Part shown: positions 17,625 through 25,270 of the stretch, one piece after another | Numbering within the stretch: position 1 is the first letter of the stretch | How the letters are laid out: each line of letters opens with the position of its first letter | Assembly: GCA_016935885.1 (NCBI GenBank) | Contig: JAFGQA010000327.1 | Span: 1-51,294 of the forward strand | Source: Phycisphaerae bacterium | GTDB lineage: Bacteria; Planctomycetota; Phycisphaerae; UBA1845; UTPLA1 | DNA length: 51,294 nt | Direction: 5' to 3' | Position numbers and translations under genes: made by a program | The notes under the pieces: generated by a model | Seen by the model: only the letters and a program-made list of their open reading frames with translations | What the model was told of the DNA's origin: nothing | Database searches by the model: none

Positions 17625-18806
17625 ATGATTGGGTCTGTGAGCGTTGTCACGGTCGTCGGCGCGAGGCCGCAATTCATCAAGGCGTCGGCGGTCAGCCGGG
17701 CAATTGCTCGTTTCAACGCCGAGAACGCGGCGAGCGCCCGCTTGGACGAGGTCATTGTCCACACCGGCCAGCACTACGATGAGGGTATGTCCCAGGTCTT
17801 CTTCGACGAGTTGGAGATTCCAGCGCCGCGGTACAACCTCGGGGTAGGCTCGGCAGGCCATGGGCAGCAGACCGCCACCATGTTGGAGCGGATCGAGCAG
17901 GTCCTGCTCAAGGAGAAACCGGACTGGGTCCTGGTCTATGGCGACACGAACAGTACACTGGCAGGAGCCCTGGCGGCCGTCCAGTTGCACATTCGGGTGG
18001 CCCACGTCGAGGCTGGCCTGCGGAGCTTCAATCGTCGCATGCCGGAGGAGATCAACCGGATCATGGTCGACCGCATGGCCAGCCTGCTGCTCTGTCCCAC
18101 GCGCGCGGCAGTCGACAATCTGGCCCGTGAAGGTATCACCGGCGGCGTTCGGAACGTTGGCGACGTCATGTACGATTCCGTTCTCTTCTACGCGGCACTG
18201 GCTGCCGAACGCAGCAAGATCCTCTCGACCTTGTCCCTGAAGCCGAGGACTTACTTCCTGGCGACGGTGCACCGGGCGGAGAATACTGAAGAGCCGGGCC
18301 GGCTTGAGGAGATCATCGAAGCGCTTGGCAGTGTTGATGCGCCGGTCATTCTTCCGCTTCATCCGCGGACCCGGAAGGCTATGCGCTCACGGTCAATCGA
18401 GGCGGCCGGGCGGCTCCGCGTCATCGGTCCCGTGTCTTACCTTGACATGCTTGTGCTGGAAAAGAACGCCCGGGGGATTCTGACGGATTCCGGCGGGATG
18501 CAGAAAGAGGCGTACTTCCTGGGCGTGCCGTGCGTCACGCTTCGGAATGAGACCGAATGGGTCGAGTTGGTTCAGGTGGGGGCAAACTTCTTGGCAGGCT
18601 GTGATCGCCAGCGGATCCTGGATGGTATAGCCTGGGCCGCGAGGTGGAGTGGCACCGCGCAACCGGAACCGCTCTACGGAGACGGCAATGCAAGTCGCGC
18701 TGTGGTGGAGCACCTGACCGCCGAGATGCCGGGGGCGCCGGGAGACCCGCGTGCGTGCGCGGACCACCCGTGTAAGGAGGGAGCGGTCTGGTGTCATCCG
18801 GTGTAA
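17625..18806 (+). CDS. wecB: Non-hydrolysing UDP-N-acetyl-hexosamine 2-epimerase, WbpI-like subgroup
   Basis: 393 residues, GT-B fold. Motifs in order: VVGARPQFIK near the N-terminus, VHTGQHYDEGMS, VYGDTNSTLAGALAA, HVEAGLRSFNRRMPEEINR, LATVHRAEN, and LTDSGGMQKEAYFLGVPCV then TLRNETEWVELV. The QKEAYF and TLRxxTEWVE wording resembles WbpI-type epimerases (acting on UDP-2,3-diacetamido-glucuronic acid) more than classical WecB, which has QEE and TERPE. The second epimerase at 48116 is of the WecB wording. ATG 17625 was chosen as nearest the conserved SVVTVVGARPQ strand; 26 further codons are open upstream. Its last 230 bp are duplicated at 20800-21040. Confidence 0.85.
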   Translation: MIGSVSVVTVVGARPQFIKASAVSRAIARFNAENAASARLDEVIVHTGQHYDEGMSQVFFDELEIPAPRYNLGVGSAGHGQQTATMLERIEQVLLKEKPDWVLVYGDTNSTLAGALAAVQLHIRVAHVEAGLRSFNRRMPEEINRIMVDRMASLLLCPTRAAVDNLAREGITGGVRNVGDVMYDSVLFYAALAAERSKILSTLSLKPRTYFLATVHRAENTEEPGRLEEIIEALGSVDAPVILPLHPRTRKAMRSRSIEAAGRLRVIGPVSYLDMLVLEKNARGILTDSGGMQKEAYFLGVPCVTLRNETEWVELVQVGANFLAGCDRQRILDGIAWAARWSGTAQPEPLYGDGNASRAVVEHLTAEMPGAPGDPRACADHPCKEGAVWCHPV

Positions 18807-18831
18807 CATCATTGGTTTTTGCGAGGCAGTC

Positions 18832-20127
18832 ATGCGGATTGCAATAGTCGATCCTTACTTCGTCACCAATATGGGCTACCAGACGACGGGCTGGTTCAAT
18901 GCGCTGGTAGCCGGTGGACATCGTGTTCGCGCGATCTGTTCTTGTTATGTTCCCACAGTCCTGCACGGCCGCTACGATCCTCCGTTCGCGGAGGGCCTCG
19001 AGGAAGTGAACGGCGGGGAAGTGCTGCGTTTGCCGGGTCGCGAGTTGCCACATGACATCATCAAATGCCCGGGCGTCTTGCGTGAATTGCTCGATTTCTC
19101 TCCAGAGCTGACGCTCGCGGTCTACCCAGGGACCATGTTTGCGCGCGAATTGGTCTCCCGCCGCGCCGTTTTGCCAGGCGGTCTGTTCAGTATGTTCGGC
19201 GAGAATCGAGCCCAGCGTGAGGTGGTGGACCCAAGTGTTCGGTCCAAGATGAAGAGGGCCATGTTCGATGTCGCGTTCTTCGCGCTGAAGCGCCCCTATT
19301 ATCAGAGAATCATGGCTGCCAGCGACGTCCTGTTGATGCAAACACCGGACACGCTGGACTTCCTCCTTCCGAGGGTCGCGAGAGGCAGGCGGCTGGCGCG
19401 TTTCAGGGCCAAGTCCGCGCTGTTCTTCCTGGGATTCGACAAAGCCGTTTTCCACGTGGACGCCGACGCCCGGCGTGCCGAAAGACGACGGTTGGGGATC
19501 GGTGACGATGAGGTCGTTGCCCTGTACGCGTGCAAGATCACCGCCGTCAAACGATTGGGGCTATGGGTATCGCTGATGGCTGCCGCGATGCGGCAGGTTC
19601 CCAAGCTACGAGCCGTGCTCGTCGGCATACGTGACGGCGATCCCGAAAGCGCGCGGACCTTGTCTTCGATCGAGGCGACGGGGCTGAGAGATCGCTTCAT
19701 TTGTCTGCCGTTCGCGAGCCGGGAGGAACTGCCGAAGCTCGGCAATGCTGCCGATTTCGGCGTATGGCATCTGCATCCTGCGATCACCATTCAGGAGGTG
19801 ATGGGAACGGGCCTGTACATGGTCCTGACAAATGACGCGACGGTCTCGCACCTGGTCGCAGATCCGGAGACTGGACGCTATTTCCGCAGGGAGGACTTCG
19901 CCCAAGCCGAGAAACTGGTGATCGAGACGGCCAGTGCTTTCCTGGAAGGTCGGCCCTTGGCCAGTCCCGAGGCTCGCCGGCGCCGCGCGGAATCGAATGC
20001 GGGGCGTTTCAGCTACCATTCATTGGCCGAGAAGCTCATGGCGGCGGCCCAGGACCTGCCAAACGCCGTGCGCCATCTCCATTTCGATTACGCGTGCCGC
20101 CAGGACGCAAGTGAAAGGTCGCGATGA
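18832..20127 (+). CDS. GT4-like glycosyltransferase, copy 1 of a tandem pair
   Basis: 431 residues, GT-B type. The N-terminal MRIAIVDPYF and GYQTTGWFNALVAGGH form the acceptor-side Rossmann start; the C-terminal domain has ALYACKITAVKRLGLWVSLM and a HLHPAITIQEVMGTGLYMVL motif where family 4 enzymes place the nucleotide-sugar Glu. ATG 18832 begins the conserved strand; 27 upstream codons lie within the end of the epimerase gene's neighbourhood and look non-coding. Its stop overlaps the acetyltransferase start by 4 nt. The protein is about three-quarters identical to the product of 21104-22402. The sugar transferred is unknown. Confidence 0.82.
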   Translation: MRIAIVDPYFVTNMGYQTTGWFNALVAGGHRVRAICSCYVPTVLHGRYDPPFAEGLEEVNGGEVLRLPGRELPHDIIKCPGVLRELLDFSPELTLAVYPGTMFARELVSRRAVLPGGLFSMFGENRAQREVVDPSVRSKMKRAMFDVAFFALKRPYYQRIMAASDVLLMQTPDTLDFLLPRVARGRRLARFRAKSALFFLGFDKAVFHVDADARRAERRRLGIGDDEVVALYACKITAVKRLGLWVSLMAAAMRQVPKLRAVLVGIRDGDPESARTLSSIEATGLRDRFICLPFASREELPKLGNAADFGVWHLHPAITIQEVMGTGLYMVLTNDATVSHLVADPETGRYFRREDFAQAEKLVIETASAFLEGRPLASPEARRRRAESNAGRFSYHSLAEKLMAAAQDLPNAVRHLHFDYACRQDASERSR

Positions 20128-20750
20128 ACGTTGAGCCGCCGATACGCTTCAAGATCAAGAAGTGGTTTCGCTGGAAACGAAACGCCGTGTTCATGTGGAC
20201 GATGCGCTGGTTCGGGTACCGCTTCAAGAAAACGGGCAGGTGCTTCTTCTGCGCGGGGACGTCGTCCGTTTTCAAGAAGAACAGCATCACAGTCGGAGAC
20301 TATGTCTTCATCAATCGTAACGCCTTCCTGTTCGCAAACACGCAGATCGGGCACTTCGTTGAGATGGCCGCCGACGTGGCCATCGTGGGAGGAGACCACC
20401 GGTTCGACTTGGTGGGGGTGCCGCTGTGGTTCTCCGGTCGCGCCGGAATGAGCGAGCAACTGACGATCATCGAAGACGACGTCTGGATCGGACACGGTGT
20501 CACGATCATGGCGGGCAGGCGTATCGGGCGCGGAGCGATCGTCGCGGCCGGTTCCATCGTCACCAAGGACGTTCCCCGGTATGCGATCGTGGGCGGAGTT
20601 CCCGCCACGGTGATTCGATACCGCTTCACGGACGAGGAGCAGAAGCGCCACGACCGGTCGCTCGACGAGTTGATCCAGTGCAAAGATCCCGAACTCGAGG
20701 CTTACCGCAGATTTGTCGAACTGACTGGGGAGGAGCCGCAGATGGCGTGA
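20124..20750 (+). CDS. Left-handed beta-helix acetyltransferase (hexapeptide repeat family)
   Basis: 208 residues. Hexapeptide repeats run from about residue 50 to 175 (ITVGDYVFINRNAFLFANTQ, WIGHGVTIMAG, IGRGAIVAAGSIVTKDVP) and end in the family's YAIVGGVPATVIRYRF. The HRFD loop near residue 92 places a likely catalytic His. Such enzymes acetylate sugar hydroxyls or amino groups using acetyl-CoA. The 4-nt overlap with the upstream glycosyltransferase suggests coupled translation and a shared sugar. It is present only in the first half of the duplicated region. Confidence 0.88.
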   Translation: MNVEPPIRFKIKKWFRWKRNAVFMWTMRWFGYRFKKTGRCFFCAGTSSVFKKNSITVGDYVFINRNAFLFANTQIGHFVEMAADVAIVGGDHRFDLVGVPLWFSGRAGMSEQLTIIEDDVWIGHGVTIMAGRRIGRGAIVAAGSIVTKDVPRYAIVGGVPATVIRYRFTDEEQKRHDRSLDELIQCKDPELEAYRRFVELTGEEPQMA

Positions 20751-20799
20751 AGCAGGCAGATGAAACAAGCCTGCCAGGGCGCCGATCAGGTTTCGTGGG

Positions 20800-21040
20800 A
20801 GGCGTGTGCCGTGCGTCACGCTTCGGAATGAGACCGAATAGGCCGCGTTAGTGCGTGTGGGGGCCAACTTCTTGGCAGGCTGGGATCGCCATCGTATCCT
20901 GAAGGGCGTCGCTTGGGCCGCAAGGGTGAGTGGGCTCACGCAGCCCAAGCGGTTGTACGGAAGCGGCAACGCGAGGCGCGCGGTGGTCGAACACCTGACC
21001 ACCGGCACGGAGACGGCGCGACGGGCGCCGCCCAATCGCA
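20800..21040 (+). pseudogene. Remnant of the 3' end of the 2-epimerase gene (tandem duplication)
   Basis: DNA from GTGCCGTGCGTCACGCTTCG (about 20807) matches the 3' part of the epimerase gene (from about 18529) for some 230 bp. Translation from 20851 (VGANFLAGWDRHRIL, then LYGSGNARRAVVEHLT) follows VGANFLAGCDRQRIL and LYGDGNASRAVVEHLT of the intact protein. An in-frame TAG replaces the TEWVE tryptophan and no 5' part exists, so it cannot make an enzyme. It marks the left edge of the second copy of a duplicated unit whose main part is the glycosyltransferase pair. Confidence 0.88.
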
Positions 21041-21103
21041 AGGGCCGGCAGTTGCGGCGGATGGCCCCTTGTGGCCCCCCGCAACGATACTCAGGAGACA
21101 CGG

Positions 21104-22402
21104 ATGCGGATTGCGATCGTTGATCCTTACTTTATCAAGGGCCTGGGCTACCAGACGACGGGCTGGTTCGACGCTTTGGTTGCCCAGGGGCATCACGTCC
21201 GCGTATTCTGTTCGTGCTATGTCGGTAACGTTGTTCGTCACCTCTATGATCATCGTCAACCGTTCGTGCAGGGGCTCACAGAAGTAGATGGGGGAGAGGT
21301 GCTGCGTCTGCCGGGCCGACAACTGCCCCGCGATATCGTTGAATGTCCCGGCCTCGCGCGCGAGGTGCTGGCCTTTTCTCCGGAGACGACCTTAGCGATC
21401 TATCCCGGAACCATGTTCGCCCGTGACCTGATCGCCCATCGTGATATGATACCGGGCAGCCTGTTCAGTACGTTTGGCGAGAATCGGTGCCAGCGTGATG
21501 TCACGGAGACTGGTATCCGGCCCAAAGCCAAGAGGACCTTGCTCGATGCCGCCTTTTTCCTGCTCAAGCGCCCCCATTATCAAAGGGTTATGGAAGCCAG
21601 CGATGTGGTGTTGATGCAAACGCCAGACACGCTTGATTTCCTCCTTCCTCGAGTCGCGAGGGGCAAGCGTCTGGCGCGGCTGAGCGCCAAGTGTGCTTTG
21701 TTCTTTCTTGGCTTCGACAAGGCCGCTTTCCACGTGGACTCCGAGGCACGAAGCGCCGAACGACGGCGGTTAGCGATCAATGACGATGATGTCGTCGCCC
21801 TGTATGCGTGCAAGATCACCGCCGTGAAGCGATTGGGCTTATGGGTTTCGCTGATGGCAGCCGTGATGCGGCGCGTTCCCAAACTGCGGACCGTACTCAT
21901 CGGCATTCGCAATGGCGATCCGGAGAGTGCGCGGGTCCTGTCCTCGATCGAGGCGACCGGGTTGAAGGATCGGTTCATCTGCCTGCCGTTCGCGTCGCGC
22001 GAGCAATTGCCACGACTGGCCAATGCCGCCGATTTCGGCGTTTGGCATCTGCATCCCGCCGTTACTATTCAGGAGGTCATGGGTACGGGTTTGTACATGG
22101 TGCTGACAAACGACGCAACGGTCTCACACTTGGTGGCGGATCCTGAGACTGGGCGATACTTTCACAAGGGGGACTACACACACGCCGAGGATCTGGTGGT
22201 CGACACGGCCAATCTGTTCATCGAAGGTCACCCCGTGGGAAGCCCCGAGACCCGGCTGCGCCGCGCCGAGATGAATGCGGCGCGCTTCAGCTATAAGGTC
22301 TTGGCCGAAAAGCTCGTGGCGGCCGCCCACGATTTACCGAACGCCATGTCCCATTTACACTTTACTGATGAACGCGCGCCGGGGATGGGCGACAACATCT
22401 GA
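21104..22402 (+). CDS. GT4-like glycosyltransferase, copy 2 of a tandem pair
   Basis: 432 residues, same layout as the product of 18832-20127: MRIAIVDPYFIKGLGYQTTG, then LMQTPDTLDFLLPRVARGKR, ALYACKITAVKRLGLW and HLHPAVTIQEVMGTGLY. The central and C-terminal parts are almost unchanged, while about residues 45-60 and 120-150 differ most, so acceptor preference may have shifted. The ATG at 21104 follows AGGAGA, a good ribosome-binding site. The stop overlaps the next start (TGATG). Confidence 0.82.
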   Translation: MRIAIVDPYFIKGLGYQTTGWFDALVAQGHHVRVFCSCYVGNVVRHLYDHRQPFVQGLTEVDGGEVLRLPGRQLPRDIVECPGLAREVLAFSPETTLAIYPGTMFARDLIAHRDMIPGSLFSTFGENRCQRDVTETGIRPKAKRTLLDAAFFLLKRPHYQRVMEASDVVLMQTPDTLDFLLPRVARGKRLARLSAKCALFFLGFDKAAFHVDSEARSAERRRLAINDDDVVALYACKITAVKRLGLWVSLMAAVMRRVPKLRTVLIGIRNGDPESARVLSSIEATGLKDRFICLPFASREQLPRLANAADFGVWHLHPAVTIQEVMGTGLYMVLTNDATVSHLVADPETGRYFHKGDYTHAEDLVVDTANLFIEGHPVGSPETRLRRAEMNAARFSYKVLAEKLVAAAHDLPNAMSHLHFTDERAPGMGDNI

Positions 22403-23562
22403 TGACCTCTACAAAGGAAACAATCAAGGAGCACGCAAGGAGGGCAATATGGCAGGTATTTCCGGTAACACCTGGCACTGCGGGGGCATACATTGATGCA
22501 TTGCAATCGGCATCCCATAAAGCCAATATCAGATCATACGCCATCGTTAGTAGATGGTACGCATACAACACAAAGAACGTTGTGATGCTGTTTCTCCCTC
22601 TGACCGACCGGACCAAGAAACGCAACACGCTGATTAGGGTTGTTCGTGGCTCTGAACTTCTTGCCGGCTACGTACTTGTCTGGTTAGCGGCATTGGTGAT
22701 GCGGCCCGTAGTCAGCATTCACATGGCCGGCATCTTCTGGTTTGTTTGGTTTTTCTTTCACTTGTGCAAGCTGGCCCGTCTTCGGGTATGTGTGACATGT
22801 CACGATGTGGCAAACGGGAACCTGAAGATGACCGAGCAGCGCTTGCACATGCTTCGTGCTGCGGACAGGCTCGTTGTCCATAGTTCCGCCGCACGGCGTC
22901 TCCTGCTCGGGTACCTTGGGGATGAGGGTGCTGATCGTATTGTACAGTATAGTTTCCCATTTAGTTCATATGATTCGATTCTGTCACAAGAGAAGATGAG
23001 AACGTCCGCAATGACGCTGGATGACGCTGTGGGTGATGCGGATGCCGACATCTTTTCGTTCATTGGTGTAGTGAGGCCTGCCAAGGGTATAGAAACGCTT
23101 GTGAAGGCATGGAAGACCTGTAGGGACAGGCAGAAGGCTAGACTCTTGATTGCGGGGAAATGGGCTGGCATGCCTCAGGCTACCAGGGATGAGGTCGACG
23201 AACTTGAAAACTGTGTAGTTCTGGACAGATTCCTGACTGATGAAGAGTTCGTGTATTCCATCAGGATGTCAAAATTCGTGGTGTTTCCGTATCTGAGTTA
23301 TTCGCATAGTTCGGTTCTGATATCGTGTGCGAGGCATAATGGCGCAGTCATAATCAGTGACATTGAGCTGTTCCGAGAATTCCTACCTGATTACGACTTA
23401 ACCTTTCCATGTGGCGATAGTGCAAGGCTTGCAGCGTTACTTGACAAAGCGGCTGCTTTGTCAAAGGAGGAGAGGGAAATTAGGGCGAAGCAACTGAGGG
23501 ATGCTGTAGAAGAGCATGATAAGAGGCTGGTGACGGGACTCATCCATGCCTATGAACTGTGA
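22402..23562 (+). CDS. Glycosyltransferase, GT-B type, with atypical base composition
   Basis: 386 residues. The N-terminal half contains VSIHMAGIFWFVWFFFHLCK (a hydrophobic, perhaps membrane-associated segment, about residues 105-125) and VCVTCHDVANGN. The C-terminal half starts FSFIGVVRPAKGIETLVKAW and carries FVVFPYLSYSHSSVLISCA, the usual position of the nucleotide-sugar site. It resembles mannosyl- and other family 4-type transferases but I cannot name the sugar. By hand count of two 60-bp blocks the GC is about 43-53%, below the rest of the locus, and codons such as ATA, AGG and AGT are common. This suggests separate acquisition. It starts by TGATG overlap with the preceding gene. Confidence 0.75.
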   Translation: MTSTKETIKEHARRAIWQVFPVTPGTAGAYIDALQSASHKANIRSYAIVSRWYAYNTKNVVMLFLPLTDRTKKRNTLIRVVRGSELLAGYVLVWLAALVMRPVVSIHMAGIFWFVWFFFHLCKLARLRVCVTCHDVANGNLKMTEQRLHMLRAADRLVVHSSAARRLLLGYLGDEGADRIVQYSFPFSSYDSILSQEKMRTSAMTLDDAVGDADADIFSFIGVVRPAKGIETLVKAWKTCRDRQKARLLIAGKWAGMPQATRDEVDELENCVVLDRFLTDEEFVYSIRMSKFVVFPYLSYSHSSVLISCARHNGAVIISDIELFREFLPDYDLTFPCGDSARLAALLDKAAALSKEEREIRAKQLRDAVEEHDKRLVTGLIHAYEL

Positions 23563-23670
23563 ATTCTCGCGCAGACACGCGTGGCGAGATGGTTGTGGCA
23601 CAAGGGTTCACGGCGGGACTCCCTAGAAGGCGGGCAGCCCTGGCTGGGGTTTCAACGACAAGGCTTGACG

Positions 23671-25239
23671 ATGTACGTCCTTGGAAAGACCTGGTGTAAC
23701 GGGTACCTGGACTATCACCTGTCCGCCGGACTGGTAAGGGTCCGCGTGTCGGCGTGGTGGGTCTTGGAGCAGCTTCGCGATGTGACCTGGGAGCAGCCCA
23801 GGAACTTGCGACGGGTCTGGAACTACGTTCGCGAGGTGGGCGTCGCGGCGGTCATTCGCAAGATCCGATCGCGGCGAGCGGAGTGGCTGAAGAATCGACG
23901 CGTGCTCGCGGTTGGATTGGGCGAGGTCATCGAGGGTGGCGACGCCTCCGGCTATCCGAATGGGTGCCCGGTCGTCTTTGTGGCTTTGTGTCATCCTGAA
24001 TGCGTCGAGCGGGTCGTTCTACCACCGGAGTTGCTGGCGAAGATTCCGAAGGATCTGTTCGAACGCTTCCATCATCCCGGCGGCATCCACCTGTTTAGTG
24101 AGGCCGTCCCGGAGGCTCATGCCGATTGGACGGACGTTGCAGGTTGGAGTCGGTTCTCCGGAACTCCCGTCAGCGATTCGGCGCAGGCGATCCTGGAATG
24201 GGCCCGGCGGGAGTTCGAGAAGTTCGACGCGATATCGGCGAGGATGCTCTCGCTGGCCCAGGCCACGCCGGTCAACGAGCGCACGGTTCGGCCCGGCTCG
24301 AGCACTGGGGGGCTGACGGCGGTGCTTTTCGGCCTCGGCAACTACGCCAAGACTTGTGTGCTCCCGAACCTTGACGCCGACATGCGCCTGACCTGCATTC
24401 ACGAAGTCGACCCCACCCAAATCGGAAGGCTCGACGACAGGCAAACGGTTGCGCACGACACGGCCGAGTTCATTCGACCGGAGGAGAAGTACGACGTTTA
24501 CCTGATCGCCGGGTATCACCACACGCATGCAGACCTGGCCGTCCACGCGCTGCGCAGTGGAAGTTGGGCCGTGATTGAGAAGCCGGTCGTGACCACACGG
24601 GAGCAACTGGCGAGCCTGCTTTCGGCGATGGAGGAACACCCCGGCCGTGTCTTCGCGGGTTTCCACATGCGTTACAGTCCGCTTTGGGAACTTGCTCGCC
24701 AGGACCTGGGCGTTCCTGTCGGAGAGCCGATACACTACCACTGCATCGTGTACGAGGTTCCTCTGGTACGGCGGCATTGGTACAATTGGCCCAACTCCCG
24801 AAGCCGCGTCGTCAGCAACGGCTGTCACTGGCTGGACCATTTTCTTTACATGAATGGCTTTAGCGCGCCGGCCCGTTACGATCTGTGGAGAGGAGGCAAT
24901 GGAGACCTCCACGCGAGTGTGGAACTGGAGAACGGTGCCGTCTTCGGCATGCACCTGACGGACATCGGAAGCCGCCGAATCGGGGTCCAGGACCACATCG
25001 AGCTGCGCGCCAACGGCGTCACCGTGAGGGTGCAAAACACCGGACGGTACTCCTCCGAGGACGAGCATCGGATCATTCGCAAGAAGCGCATCAACAAGGC
25101 GAGCCTCCACCGCATCATGTACGGCACGATCAGCCGTCGGATTCTGCGAGGCGAGCCGGGCGATTCCGTGGAATCCGTCCGATCAAGCTGCGAACTCATG
25201 CTTGCGCTCGAGAAGCTGCATGAACAGACCGACGAGTGA
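23671..25239 (+). CDS. Gfo/Idh/MocA family oxidoreductase with a long N-terminal extension
   Basis: 522 residues. From about residue 214 it is a standard Gfo/Idh/MocA enzyme: VLFGLGNYAKTCVLPNL (NAD(P)-binding loop), YLIAGYHHTHADLAVHAL, VIEKPV with the conserved Lys-Pro, and GFHMRYSPLW, then the C-terminal sheet domain. The first 210 residues are unusual. They hold VLGKTWCNGYLDYHLSAGLV, VLAVGLGEVIEGGDASGYPN and CHPECVERVVLPPELL, and match no domain I recognise. ATG 23671 was chosen because 30 earlier codons (from 23581) are Arg/Gly-rich and lack a ribosome-binding site. A role in oxidising or epimerising a nucleotide sugar is likely from context. Confidence 0.78.
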   Translation: MYVLGKTWCNGYLDYHLSAGLVRVRVSAWWVLEQLRDVTWEQPRNLRRVWNYVREVGVAAVIRKIRSRRAEWLKNRRVLAVGLGEVIEGGDASGYPNGCPVVFVALCHPECVERVVLPPELLAKIPKDLFERFHHPGGIHLFSEAVPEAHADWTDVAGWSRFSGTPVSDSAQAILEWARREFEKFDAISARMLSLAQATPVNERTVRPGSSTGGLTAVLFGLGNYAKTCVLPNLDADMRLTCIHEVDPTQIGRLDDRQTVAHDTAEFIRPEEKYDVYLIAGYHHTHADLAVHALRSGSWAVIEKPVVTTREQLASLLSAMEEHPGRVFAGFHMRYSPLWELARQDLGVPVGEPIHYHCIVYEVPLVRRHWYNWPNSRSRVVSNGCHWLDHFLYMNGFSAPARYDLWRGGNGDLHASVELENGAVFGMHLTDIGSRRIGVQDHIELRANGVTVRVQNTGRYSSEDEHRIIRKKRINKASLHRIMYGTISRRILRGEPGDSVESVRSSCELMLALEKLHEQTDE

Positions 25240-25257
25240 GGAGTACGATTGATGCAT

Positions 25258-25264
25258 GGAGAGG
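25258..25264 (+). promoter_or_regulatory. Ribosome-binding site that decides the asnB start
   Basis: GGAGAGG, 6 nt before the GTG at 25271. It lies inside the sequence that would be coding if the ATG at 25256 were used, and so favours the later GTG, which exposes the catalytic Cys after Met removal. Confidence 0.75.
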
Positions 25265-25270
25265 TACTGC

